From JOPF133 sp052144935 (GTDB taxonomy: Bacteria > Acidobacteriota > Terriglobia > Bryobacterales > Bryobacteraceae), in assembly GCA_052144935.1 (NCBI GenBank), contig JBKQPR010000131.1:1-56838 (forward strand): 56,838 bases of DNA, written 5' to 3'. A program made the position numbers and the translations under genes. The notes beneath the pieces are model-generated. The model had not been told where the DNA came from. It was given only the letters and a program-made list of their open reading frames with translations, and did not search any database. This document shows, in pieces, positions 40,591 to 48,850 of this stretch (positions are counted from its first letter, which is position 1; each line of letters starts with the position of its first letter).

Positions 40591-42867
40591 ATGCGAAAAC
40601 TGGTGGTTACTTTCCTGTGCGGTTGTCTGGCATTGCCCAGCGCCTTTCCGGCCGACTCGGGGCCCTTGGCCGGCTATTCCGAAACTTCCGCGCGCGGCGA
40701 GCGCGATTGGGAGGCCAAGTTCCGCGCCATCCCCGATCCGGCCAACATGCGCGCCTACATGCAGCGGCTCTCCGCCCGCCCGCACCATGTCGGCTCCCCC
40801 TACGATGCCGATAACGCCGAGTGGCTGCTCGCGAAACTCAAGGAGTGGGGACTCGACGCGCACATCGAAACTTTCGACGTCCTCTTCCCGACCCCCAAGG
40901 AACGCGCGCTGGAAATGATCGAGCCGTCCCGCTTCACCGCCAAGCTGGCCGAGCCAACCGAAGCAGCCGACCCCACCTCCTCGCAGCACGCCGAACAGCT
41001 TCCCAGTTACAACGCCTACTCGATCGACGGCGATGTCACCGCGCCGTTGGTATACGTGAATTTCGGCATCCCCGAGGATTACGAGACGCTCGACCGGCTG
41101 GGGATTTCGGTCAGGGGAGCCGTCGTCATCGCGCGCTACGGAGGCTCCTGGCGCGGCATCAAGCCCAAGGTGGCCGCCGAGCACGGCGCGGTGGGCTGCC
41201 TGATCTACTCCGATCCGCACGAAGACGGCTACTTTGCCGGCGACGTGTTCCCCGCGGGCGGGCTGCGCAATCGCGATGGTGTGCAACGTGGCAGCGTGAT
41301 GGACATGCCGGTCTATCCGGGCGACCCCCTGACTCCCGGCGTCGGCGCCACCAAGGACGCCAAACGGCTGCCCATCGAGCAGGCGGTCACACTGACGAAA
41401 ATCCCCGTGATGCCCATTTCCTACGGCGACGCCCAGCCGCTGCTGGCGGCCATGCAGGGACCGGTGGCGCCGGCGGCGTGGCGCGGCGCGCTGCCCCTCA
41501 CCTATCACCTGGGCCCCGGACCCGCCAAGGTGCACTTGAAGCTGGCTTTCAATTGGGATCTGAAGACCCTCCACGACGTGATCGCGCGCATTCCGGGATC
41601 GAGCGAATCGGACGAATGGATCATCCGCGGCAACCATCATGACGCCTGGGTGAACGGGGCGGACGATCCGATTTCCGGCGCCGCGGCCCTGCTCGAAGAG
41701 GCCCGCGCGTTGGGGACGCTGTTGCAGCAGGGATGGAAACCGCGGCGGACCATCGTCTATTGCCTGTGGGATGGAGAGGAGCCGGGCCTCTTGGGGTCCA
41801 CCGAGTGGGCCGAGACCCATGCCGAGGAATTGCACCGCGTGGGCGCGGTCTACATCAATTCGGACAGCAACGGGCGCGGGTTTCTGCAGATGTCCGGCTC
41901 CCACACGCTGGAGCGCTTCATCAACGGCGTGGCGCGCGAGATCCCCGACCCGGAATCGAAAGTCTCCGTATGGCAGCGCCAGCAATTCCACCGGATTGCC
42001 AATCCGGCGCCCGGCGCGACCCCCGAGGAGCGCACGGAGTTGCGCAGCCGTGCGGATCTCCGCATTGCGGCCCTGGGCTCGGGATCGGATTACACGGCGT
42101 TTCTGGATCATCTGGGGATCGCGTCCATCGATTTGGGATTCGGCGGCGAGGATTCCTCGGGAATCTACCACTCGGTCTACGACGATTTCTACTGGTACAC
42201 GCATTTTTCGGATAGCGGCTTTGTGTACGGGCGCGCGCTGGCCCAGACCGCCGGAACGGCCGTGATGCGTCTGGCCGACGCCGAGCTGCTGCCCTTCGAT
42301 TTCGACGACTTCACCGACACGTTGCGGCGCTACGTGCAGGAAGTGGAGCGGCTGGCGCGCGACAAGCGCGACCAGATTGTGGAGCGCAACCGGCAGATCG
42401 ACGAGGGCCTGTTCGCCGCGGTGAACGATCCGCGCCACCCCATGGCCGCTCCCGCCAAAGAGCCGGTTCCGCCATTCCTGAACTTCGCGCCTTTGGAAAA
42501 CGGAATGGCGGCGCTGGACCGCACGGCGCAGATTTACCGCCAGACGCTGGCGCAGGCCAATGCCAACGGGGCTTCGGCGCTGGCGCGGGCCATGCTGCGC
42601 GAGGCCAACGGCAAGCTGATCGCGGTGGAGCGGGCGCTCACTCTCAACGACGGCCTGCCCAACCGCCCGTGGTTCCAGCACCAGATCTATGCGCCGGGCT
42701 TCTACACCGGCTACGGTGTGAAGACGCTGCCGGCGGTGCGGGAAGCCATCGAGCAGAAGCAATGGCCCCTGGCGGAGGAGCAGATCGGCCGCGTGGGCAA
42801 GGTGCTGGAAAACGCCGGTGAAGCCATCGAGGGCGCGGCAGCCGCGCTGGGCCAGGCGGTGCGCTGA
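40591..42867 (+). CDS. Secreted M28 peptidase, glutamate carboxypeptidase II-like
   Basis: A 758-residue protein with a signal peptide (RKLVVTFLCGCLALPSAFPA). A PA domain insert (about 150-290, RGAVVIARYGGSWRGIKPKV) and the M28 catalytic core follow. Two-zinc ligands are visible in NHHDAWVNGADD (around residue 350), DGEEPGLLGS, NSDSNGRG and GIYHSVYDDFYWYTHF. A C-terminal dimerisation helix domain completes the transferrin-receptor-like layout. It should trim C-terminal residues (glutamate in characterised relatives) outside the cytoplasm. Start ATG 40591 follows a TAGAAT hexamer. Intact and of normal length. Confidence 0.93.
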   Translation: MRKLVVTFLCGCLALPSAFPADSGPLAGYSETSARGERDWEAKFRAIPDPANMRAYMQRLSARPHHVGSPYDADNAEWLLAKLKEWGLDAHIETFDVLFPTPKERALEMIEPSRFTAKLAEPTEAADPTSSQHAEQLPSYNAYSIDGDVTAPLVYVNFGIPEDYETLDRLGISVRGAVVIARYGGSWRGIKPKVAAEHGAVGCLIYSDPHEDGYFAGDVFPAGGLRNRDGVQRGSVMDMPVYPGDPLTPGVGATKDAKRLPIEQAVTLTKIPVMPISYGDAQPLLAAMQGPVAPAAWRGALPLTYHLGPGPAKVHLKLAFNWDLKTLHDVIARIPGSSESDEWIIRGNHHDAWVNGADDPISGAAALLEEARALGTLLQQGWKPRRTIVYCLWDGEEPGLLGSTEWAETHAEELHRVGAVYINSDSNGRGFLQMSGSHTLERFINGVAREIPDPESKVSVWQRQQFHRIANPAPGATPEERTELRSRADLRIAALGSGSDYTAFLDHLGIASIDLGFGGEDSSGIYHSVYDDFYWYTHFSDSGFVYGRALAQTAGTAVMRLADAELLPFDFDDFTDTLRRYVQEVERLARDKRDQIVERNRQIDEGLFAAVNDPRHPMAAPAKEPVPPFLNFAPLENGMAALDRTAQIYRQTLAQANANGASALARAMLREANGKLIAVERALTLNDGLPNRPWFQHQIYAPGFYTGYGVKTLPAVREAIEQKQWPLAEEQIGRVGKVLENAGEAIEGAAAALGQAVR

Positions 42868-42899
42868 AAGGTCGCCGGCGTCCGCATTACAGCCGGGAG

Positions 42900-43187
42900 T
42901 CAGTGTGACGACTGCTTGGAGCGGTCCGCCCAAATGACTCCAAGCAGGAAATACAGAACAGGAGTATAGGCTCCCGCGCTGATCACTCCCACGATCACCT
43001 GCCGCGTAGATTGCGAGACGTGGTGGATGATCTTGGCGAATGGTTGCGCGACGATACCGGGCAAAAGCATCAAAATCCCGGCCACCCGGTTTCCGGAATT
43101 CCCCGCGACACAACCTGCAACAGCAATTGCAATACCGATCGCGGCAGAAAGGCCAAGGCGCGCAGAAAGGCCAAAGGGCGCAGGCAT
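42900..43187 (-). CDS. Small membrane protein of unknown function
   Basis: A 95-residue protein with three hydrophobic segments (LGLSAAIGIAIAVAGCVAG, GILMLLPGIVAQPFAKI, VIVGVISAGAYTPVLYFLLGVIW). The N-terminus contains the small repeat FGLSARLGLSA, produced by a 13-bp direct repeat (GCAGAAAGGCCAA near 43144 and 43161). A longer start at 43295 is possible but not hydrophobic or conserved-looking. Family unknown. Confidence 0.6.
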   Translation of the reverse strand: MPAPFGLSARLGLSAAIGIAIAVAGCVAGNSGNRVAGILMLLPGIVAQPFAKIIHHVSQSTRQVIVGVISAGAYTPVLYFLLGVIWADRSKQSSH

Positions 43188-43470
43188 ACAGCTTTCCCCA
43201 CTGGTAGCTGCTTCCGCGTTGGAATTGGAGCCACCTGGCAGCTTCGCTCGTGGCGTTGCGGGAGACGTTCGGTTTGGCAACGAGCCGACGCCCACTCGAT
43301 TTGCTGGGGTTGAGAATTGCGAAAATGTATTGCGCTACAGTCGGGCATGACGAGAGGTTTGCTCAGTGCCCGATCACGGCGGGCGGAGGGTACTCATCGG
43401 CGGCCACCGCGCGCGGCGCAGGGGATCTGGAGAGGCCGGAGGTCTGCGCCAATCCGTCCGCCCGCCAAGA

Positions 43471-46400
43471 TCACTGCGAGACGGCGAAGGTAGTGATGTA
43501 GGTGCCGGTGCCGATGCTGGCGATGCCGTCTTGAATCAGACCGATCATGGTCTGCTCGCCGGGCGGAATCGCCATGGGGATCTGCACGTTAATCTGCCAG
43601 ACGCCCGGGTCCCAAGGTGCCAGACCCGAAAACTGGATGAATTGTCCATTGGCGGGATCGCCCTGCTGGGGCGTGATTTCGTCCAGGATCTGGAAGTTCA
43701 TCACCACCCGCGGATTGGTGGGCGTGGTGACCAGTCCCTGCGGCAAACTGCCATCCGGAGGGGCGTTGGGGACATAGCCCTGGCCGGTTCCGTAAATCGT
43801 AATCACAGTGCCGCGCTTGGCCGGATTGGTCGGTGAATTCGTTGTGCCGTCCTGATTCACCACGATGGCCTGGCGCGTTGCGCCGGTATATTGCACCAGG
43901 TAAATTCCGGGCGAAGCGACGTTCATGGGCACCTGGGCCGATGCATAAAGACGCCCGGTGGACGCCTGGATCACTTCCAGGTCGGCGGTGTTCGACGTGG
44001 GCGCGCTCATGGGGACCACGAAATTAATCTGGGTCGGTGAGACGTAGTAGAGGGGGACCGGGGAGCCGTTGAAATTCACCTGGATATCCCCCAAAGTGGT
44101 GGGCAGCGGGAGCGGATTGGGCAGACCGCCGTTGGAGGCTGTTATACTGCCGAACTCCGCCAGACTATTCGCGCAGCCCGTGGTGGCGGAACTGGGCACC
44201 GGCGAGCAGATGGAGGCGATCATGCCGGGCGCGAGAGGGAGGGCGGATATGAAGCTGGCGCCATTGACCGCCTGGAGGCCGGGGAAGTACAGGCTCACGC
44301 GGTTGCTGGCGTCGGCCACCAGCAGGTTCCCGTACTGATCCTGCGCCACCGCGATGGGGCTGGGCGCCGCGATGGTCGTCGGGCTGCCCAGGCTAAACTG
44401 CAGCAAGTCGTACTGCGGATAATCGATGGCGCTGCCGTTGTTGGTATTGGCTACCCAGATCTCTCCCGTGGAGGGATTCACGAAAACCCCGCGGGGGGCG
44501 CTCAAGCCGGTAATGGGAAGGGTGGCTTGGGCGCCGGTGGCGGGTGTCTGGGGGCTATTGGGATCGGAGAAGACGAGCACGCGGCTGTTGCCGGCGTCGG
44601 CGACGTAGAGACGCCCGTTGGCGTCGGATGCGATGCCAAGGGGGTTCGAAAAGTTGGCATCGGAACTGCCTGGGGTGATGGTGCTGAAATCGGGCTGGCC
44701 GTATACCTTGGTGGCGGCCTTGCCATTGTCCGTGCCGGCGTTGAACGTGCTGTTGGTCATGGGGATATAGAGCACCCGGTTGTAGTCGATGTCGGAGACC
44801 AGCAGGCCGTTCGTGCTGCAAGTGGCCGCGGCCGGGCTGCAGGCGGGGGAAAGCGCCAGGCCGTACGGGGCGCTCATGGTGGAGGAGGTGGGGCCGGGGC
44901 TGCCACTGACGGTGAAATTGGTGTGGCCGAGAACCAGATCGGCCTGCTCCAACTGGCCTTGAAAAGCAAACGGGGCCGGGAAGCGCAGTACGCGGCCGTT
45001 GCCGCGATCGGCCACGTAGAGATTGCCGTTCGAATCGACCGCCAGCCCGCTGGGATAGCAGAGGCTGGACTGGGTGGGCTGATTGGGATCGCCGCCGCCG
45101 TTGACGCCGGAAGCGTTGTAGTTGCAGAGCGAGGTGGCGAAATCGGGCTGGCCGAGAACGATGTCGGCGGTCACGCCGGCGGCGACCTTGCGGGCATCCT
45201 TGAAACCGAGGATGCGGTGGTTGTAGGTGTCTGCGACGTACAGGTGCGGAGTGCCGCTGGAGGCATCGATGGCCATGCCGGCGGCGACGGCGAGTTGGTT
45301 GTTGCTGGTGATCGCGGCGAAGCGGAATTCCTTGCCTTCGATCAGATTGGGAGCGTTGGAAGTGAAGTTGTCCTGGCCCAGCACGCGGGTGGCGGCGCCG
45401 AAGGGAGGGTTTTGGCCGCTCGAGTACGGCAGCACTGCCACGCGGTTGTTGCCGGTATCGGCGACAAACAATTCAGTTCCGGAAAAATACACCAGGGAGG
45501 GCGCATAGAGCGAGGCGCCGGTAGCGCCGGGAAGCACGCCGGAAACGGTCGCCTGGTTGGGATAGATATTGGTGATCAACAAGGCCGCCTGGCCGACGAC
45601 CGCCGTGGCCGCGGGCGGCGAGACGCCGGCGCCGGTGGTCACATCGGCCCAACTGGCGGCGGGAGGGAAGATCAGGATGCGGTGGAGCAACGAATCCACC
45701 ACGCCAACTCCGGAATTACCGGGGAGAAAGAAGATGCCTTGGGGCTCTACAAACTGCGATTGGGCGCGCTGGGTGAGGGTGGGAGTGGAGCCGGGATAAT
45801 AAACACCCAGAATGCGGTATGCGCTTTGGCCGCTGGCAAAAGGCGGCCTGAAGACCAGCACGCGATTGATGCCGGTGATGCTGTCGCTGCCGTCGAAATC
45901 GGAGACGTACAGCCATCCACTCGAGTCGAAGGCCAGATTGGTCGGAATGGCAAGCTGGTTCGCGGTGATGGCCGAGGTGGTGGCCGTATTGGTCAAGCTG
46001 GTGTTGGAAGTGAAATCCAACTGGCCGATTTCGAGGACGGCAGCGAGCGGACCGCCTCCGGCGGCGAGGTCGGAAGCCTTGAATTCGAGGACGCGGAAAT
46101 TGGCCACGTCGGTGACCCAAAGGTTGCCCGAGCTATCGAAAGCCATGCCGCCGATGCCGGCGTTCAGGGCCAGACCTTGCGCGGCCACGCGGCCGGTGTA
46201 GTTGGCGGCGTTCGAGTTAAGATTGGGCTCCCCGATATAGAGGTCGGGGAAGATGGCGCCGGCCTGCTGCGCAAAGGGCTTGGGATACCGCAGCACGCGA
46301 TTGTTGCCGGCATCCATCACATAGAGATTACCCTTGGTATCGACGGCGAGGGCGCCAGGGTAGGTCAGGCCGCCGGGAAAGGTCTGGCCCGGTCCCTGTG

Positions 46401-46740
46401 GGAAAGTGCTGTAGAGATCCTTCTGCCCGACGACCAGGTCGGCGGGCTGGCCGTTGCTGAAGGCGGTGGCGTTCTTCCAGGCCAGGACGCGGCTGTTATT
46501 GGTGTCGCTGACGTAGAGAATGGGGGGAGAAACGGTAGTGTCTTCGGCGATTCCGTAAGGCGACCAGAATTCCCGGCCGACTACCAGATTGGGATTTTCC
46601 GTGGAGAGGGTGTTGCCCTCGTTGGTAGCATGGCCGACGACACGCGAAGGAACGCTATTCAGCGGGACCAGGCTCTGCGGCCAAGCCGCACAGGCGCCCG
46701 AGAGGATTAGAGCCAGGACACAGAAGGATGGTTGTCTCAT
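43471..46740 (-). CDS. Large secreted NHL-type propeller protein with Solibacter C-terminal domain
   Basis: A 1089-residue exported protein (signal peptide SFCVLALILSGACAAWPQ). Residues of about 35-790 hold many NHL-like repeats, recognisable by recurring LYVADxxNxRVL and DLVLGQPDF phrases, forming one or more beta propellers. The last about 240 residues are the Solibacter C-terminal domain (LPTTLGDIQVNFNGSPVPLY, YVSPTQINFVVP, GTVITIYGTGQGYVPNAPPDG, LAPWDPGVWQINVQIP). Such proteins are a hallmark of Solibacter-like Acidobacteria; a surface binding role is inferred. It is divergent from mqnA. The 727-codon frame opposite is a shadow. Confidence 0.92.
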   Translation of the reverse strand: MRQPSFCVLALILSGACAAWPQSLVPLNSVPSRVVGHATNEGNTLSTENPNLVVGREFWSPYGIAEDTTVSPPILYVSDTNNSRVLAWKNATAFSNGQPADLVVGQKDLYSTFPQGPGQTFPGGLTYPGALAVDTKGNLYVMDAGNNRVLRYPKPFAQQAGAIFPDLYIGEPNLNSNAANYTGRVAAQGLALNAGIGGMAFDSSGNLWVTDVANFRVLEFKASDLAAGGGPLAAVLEIGQLDFTSNTSLTNTATTSAITANQLAIPTNLAFDSSGWLYVSDFDGSDSITGINRVLVFRPPFASGQSAYRILGVYYPGSTPTLTQRAQSQFVEPQGIFFLPGNSGVGVVDSLLHRILIFPPAASWADVTTGAGVSPPAATAVVGQAALLITNIYPNQATVSGVLPGATGASLYAPSLVYFSGTELFVADTGNNRVAVLPYSSGQNPPFGAATRVLGQDNFTSNAPNLIEGKEFRFAAITSNNQLAVAAGMAIDASSGTPHLYVADTYNHRILGFKDARKVAAGVTADIVLGQPDFATSLCNYNASGVNGGGDPNQPTQSSLCYPSGLAVDSNGNLYVADRGNGRVLRFPAPFAFQGQLEQADLVLGHTNFTVSGSPGPTSSTMSAPYGLALSPACSPAAATCSTNGLLVSDIDYNRVLYIPMTNSTFNAGTDNGKAATKVYGQPDFSTITPGSSDANFSNPLGIASDANGRLYVADAGNSRVLVFSDPNSPQTPATGAQATLPITGLSAPRGVFVNPSTGEIWVANTNNGSAIDYPQYDLLQFSLGSPTTIAAPSPIAVAQDQYGNLLVADASNRVSLYFPGLQAVNGASFISALPLAPGMIASICSPVPSSATTGCANSLAEFGSITASNGGLPNPLPLPTTLGDIQVNFNGSPVPLYYVSPTQINFVVPMSAPTSNTADLEVIQASTGRLYASAQVPMNVASPGIYLVQYTGATRQAIVVNQDGTTNSPTNPAKRGTVITIYGTGQGYVPNAPPDGSLPQGLVTTPTNPRVVMNFQILDEITPQQGDPANGQFIQFSGLAPWDPGVWQINVQIPMAIPPGEQTMIGLIQDGIASIGTGTYITTFAVSQ

Positions 46741-46904
46741 TGAGGTACCACGAACACGCTACGCGGAAAGAGCGCTACTTAACGAGGATACCAGACACCG
46801 CCGGAGCGGGTACGCGCGAAGGTACTGCCGATTGTACCGGACGACCTTCCGGTCCCGCCTGTCCGAGTGGAAAGGGGCACTCGGGGATCGCGGTACACTA
46901 GGAG

Positions 46905-47702
46905 TTGCGCCACCAGATTGCTTCCCACCGGCTGCGGGTTTCCGCAGTCAGCTTCCTGAACACCACGCCGCTGGTTTGGGGCATGCTCCACGGTCCCCAG
47001 AAGGGGCTTTTCGACCTGGACTTCCAGATTCCCTCGGCATGCGCGGACCGGTTGGCGGCGGGCGAGGCGGACATTGGGATTGTGCCGTCCTTCGAGCTGA
47101 CGAAGCAAGACCTGGAGATCATTCCAGGGGCGGGAATCGCCTGCCACGGAGCGGTGCGGAGCATTCTGCTGGTGAGCGCGCGGCCGGCGGCGAAAATCCG
47201 CACGTTGGCGGCGGACGCGAGCTCCCGCACCTCGGTGCAACTGGCGCGGCTGGTTCTGGATCGGCGGTACGGGGCGTCGCCAGCGGTGACCGCGCAACCG
47301 CCGGACCTGGATAAGATGTTGCGGTCGGCCGATGCGGCGCTGATCATCGGGGACCCGGCGCTGCGGATCGACCCGGCGCGGCTGCCCTACCACGTGTACG
47401 ATCTGGGCGCCGAATGGGTGGAGATGACCGGCTTGCCGATGGTATTTGCGGTGTGGGCGGGGCGGCCGGGGGTGGTCACGCCCGCGGTGGGCGAGGCGTT
47501 CCGGGCATCGCTTGGCTACGGCCGCGAGCAAATGGAGCAGATCGTGACGCTGGAATCGGCGCGGCGGGAATTCGCGCCGGAGTTGGTGCGGGAATACCTG
47601 ACGCGGCACATCGTGCATGAGTTGGGCGAGCGGGATTACGCCGGAATGGAGCGGTTCCTGACGTGGGCGCGGATGGCGCGGGGCGTGGAAAGCGGGCGCT
47701 GA
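46905..47702 (+). CDS. mqnA: Chorismate dehydratase MqnA (futalosine menaquinone pathway)
   Basis: A 265-residue protein of the MqnA/MqnD periplasmic-binding-protein-like family, which makes 3-enolpyruvylbenzoate from chorismate. Signature blocks: RVSAVSFLNTTPLVWGM, CADRLAAGEADIGIVPSFEL, CHGAVRSILLVS, ASSRTSVQLARLVL and DAALIIGDPAL. Length normal. The start is uncertain: TTG 46905 is the only conventional codon near the conserved N-terminus, but GGAG touches it directly, so initiation a few codons downstream (ATT 46917) is possible. Other mqn genes are not in the window. Confidence 0.92.
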   Translation: MRHQIASHRLRVSAVSFLNTTPLVWGMLHGPQKGLFDLDFQIPSACADRLAAGEADIGIVPSFELTKQDLEIIPGAGIACHGAVRSILLVSARPAAKIRTLAADASSRTSVQLARLVLDRRYGASPAVTAQPPDLDKMLRSADAALIIGDPALRIDPARLPYHVYDLGAEWVEMTGLPMVFAVWAGRPGVVTPAVGEAFRASLGYGREQMEQIVTLESARREFAPELVREYLTRHIVHELGERDYAGMERFLTWARMARGVESGR

Positions 47703-47747
47703 GCGGGCCGAAGGGCGGCCAAGGCGGCCAGGGCGGCCACGGGCGGT

Positions 47748-47776
47748 TTGACCCGTGCCGGGCGCTCCCTTATACT
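47748..47776 (+). promoter_or_regulatory. Sigma-70-type promoter for secG
   Basis: TTGACC (47748-47753) and TATACT (47771-47776) are separated by exactly 17 bases and lie 13 bases upstream of the secG ATG. This is the best promoter match I found. GGCGGCCA direct repeats lie just upstream (47714-47739). Confidence 0.65.
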
Positions 47777-47788
47777 GAAGAGACAGCG

Positions 47789-48217
47789 ATGTATATTCTG
47801 ACTTTAATCGTTCATGTGATAGTGTGTGTTTTTCTGATCATTGTGGTTCTGCTGCAGAGCGGGAAGGCGGCGGACCTGGCGGGAGCGTTTGGCGGCATGG
47901 GGTCGCAGACGGCGTTCGGTCCGCGCGGATCGGCGACTTTGCTCTCGAAGGCCACCACGATATCCGCGGTCCTGTTCATGGTCACCTCGATGTCGCTTTC
48001 GATTTTGGCGACGCGGAACGCGGGATTAGGCACGACGGTGCTGGAGGACACGCAGCAGAAAAAGGCGCCGGCGCAAACCGTGCCTGCGGCGCCGCAGGGC
48101 CAGGCGCCCATCACGATGACGCCGAACGGGGGCGGGAAGCCGATTCAGTTGACGATTCCGGCGCAGCCGCCGGGCGGGGCACCGGCACCGGTGAAGCAGG
48201 CTCCGGTAAAGAAGTAG
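47789..48217 (+). CDS. secG: Preprotein translocase subunit SecG
   Basis: A 142-residue subunit of the SecYEG channel. Two membrane helices (ILTLIVHVIVCVFLIIVVLL and SAVLFMVTSMSLSILAT) flank the conserved LLQSGKAADLAGAFGG and FGPRGSATLLSKAT. The C-terminal tail (about residues 85-142) is long, rich in Pro, Gln and Ala, and ends PVKQAPVKK; most SecG proteins are 70-110 residues. The start ATG 47789 sits right behind a good promoter. A longer frame to 47663 is not protein-like. Confidence 0.95.
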   Translation: MYILTLIVHVIVCVFLIIVVLLQSGKAADLAGAFGGMGSQTAFGPRGSATLLSKATTISAVLFMVTSMSLSILATRNAGLGTTVLEDTQQKKAPAQTVPAAPQGQAPITMTPNGGGKPIQLTIPAQPPGGAPAPVKQAPVKK

Positions 48218-48229
48218 CACTCCACCCAT

Positions 48230-48316
48230 GCGGAGGTGGCGGAATTGGCAGACGCACTAGCTTGAGGTGCTAGCGGGAGCAATCTCGTGGGGGTTCAAGT
48301 CCCCCTCTCCGCACCA
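48230..48316 (+). tRNA. tRNA-Leu (anticodon GAG), CCA encoded
   Basis: An 87-base class II tRNA. The acceptor stem GCGGAGG pairs with TCTCCGC. The anticodon stem CTAGC/GCTAG holds the loop TTGAGGT (anticodon GAG). The T arm is GGGGG-TTCAAGT-CCCCC, followed by discriminator A and encoded CCA. The long variable arm around GGGAGCAATCTC is consistent with leucine. Confidence 0.96.
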
Positions 48317-48336
48317 GTTTTTATCTTTTGTTTTCA

Positions 48337-48560
48337 TTAGTTTACGGCTCCGGATTTTTCGTGTGACTTTTTTGTGACTGGGTTTGTAACGCCCGCGGTC
48401 TGAAAGTGGGCCATCATCAGCCGGTCGATGTTCACCTGACGCCCCCTGGACCACCTCCCGTAGGCCTCCGGACCACCTCCGGGCTGTTCCCAGGATGTCC
48501 GCAACCTGCTCGAAAGTGGCGCCCTGGTCGCTAGGAGGCGGGCATCGTCCGCGACGGGCC
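48337..48560 (-). pseudogene. Remnant of a tyrosine-recombinase integrase next to tRNA-Leu
   Basis: Read across two one-base shifts, the minus strand gives GATFEQVADIL, GNSPEVVRR, then YGRWSRGRQVNIDRLMMAHF and QTAGVTNPVTKKSHEKSGAVN to TAA 48337. This is the C-terminal end of a phage-type integrase, including the region of the active-site tyrosine. It begins 21 bases after the tRNA-Leu CCA end, the usual place for such genes when the element is inserted in a tRNA. The rest of the gene and the element's body are gone. Confidence 0.7.
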
Positions 48561-48850
48561 GCCAGACAGGACCGGTTTGGCTTTCGAAGCGGAATTACCA
48601 GGTTCGAGTGCGCCAGAAGCAGCATAGCTTGCCATCCGTAGCAACCACCGTCACCGGCACAACTCCAATCAGGCAACAACGTGAAGGTCGCCGCAGAAGT
48701 CACCACGCTTGGGTTCACTCTCTATGGAGGGACCTCGGCATAAGCTTTGGAGGAAAGGTAGCGAAGCAGTACGAGCCGCCGACCTTAACGGCTGGCACCC
48801 CTTTGGCGTACGATCAGTCAGCTCTTTCCGGTGAGAGCCGGTGAGAGGGA
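48561..48850. other. Gene-free stretch
   Basis: About 290 bases with only short open frames and no recognised protein. A near-tandem CCGGTGAGAG motif occurs at 48828-48846. It may be left over from the element whose integrase remnant precedes it. Confidence 0.4.

Noticed and set aside
44527..46710. 727-codon open frame on the plus strand
   Set aside because: Shadow of the NHL-type propeller gene; repetitive Gly/Val/Ala composition simply mirrors the propeller repeats.
47663..47788. N-terminal extension of SecG
   Set aside because: Gly/Arg-rich translation of promoter and GGCGGCCA repeats; the ATG at 47789 gives the conserved N-terminus.
48257..48718. Minus-strand 153-codon frame as an intact gene
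   Set aside because: It runs through the tRNA-Leu and mixes frames of the integrase remnant.
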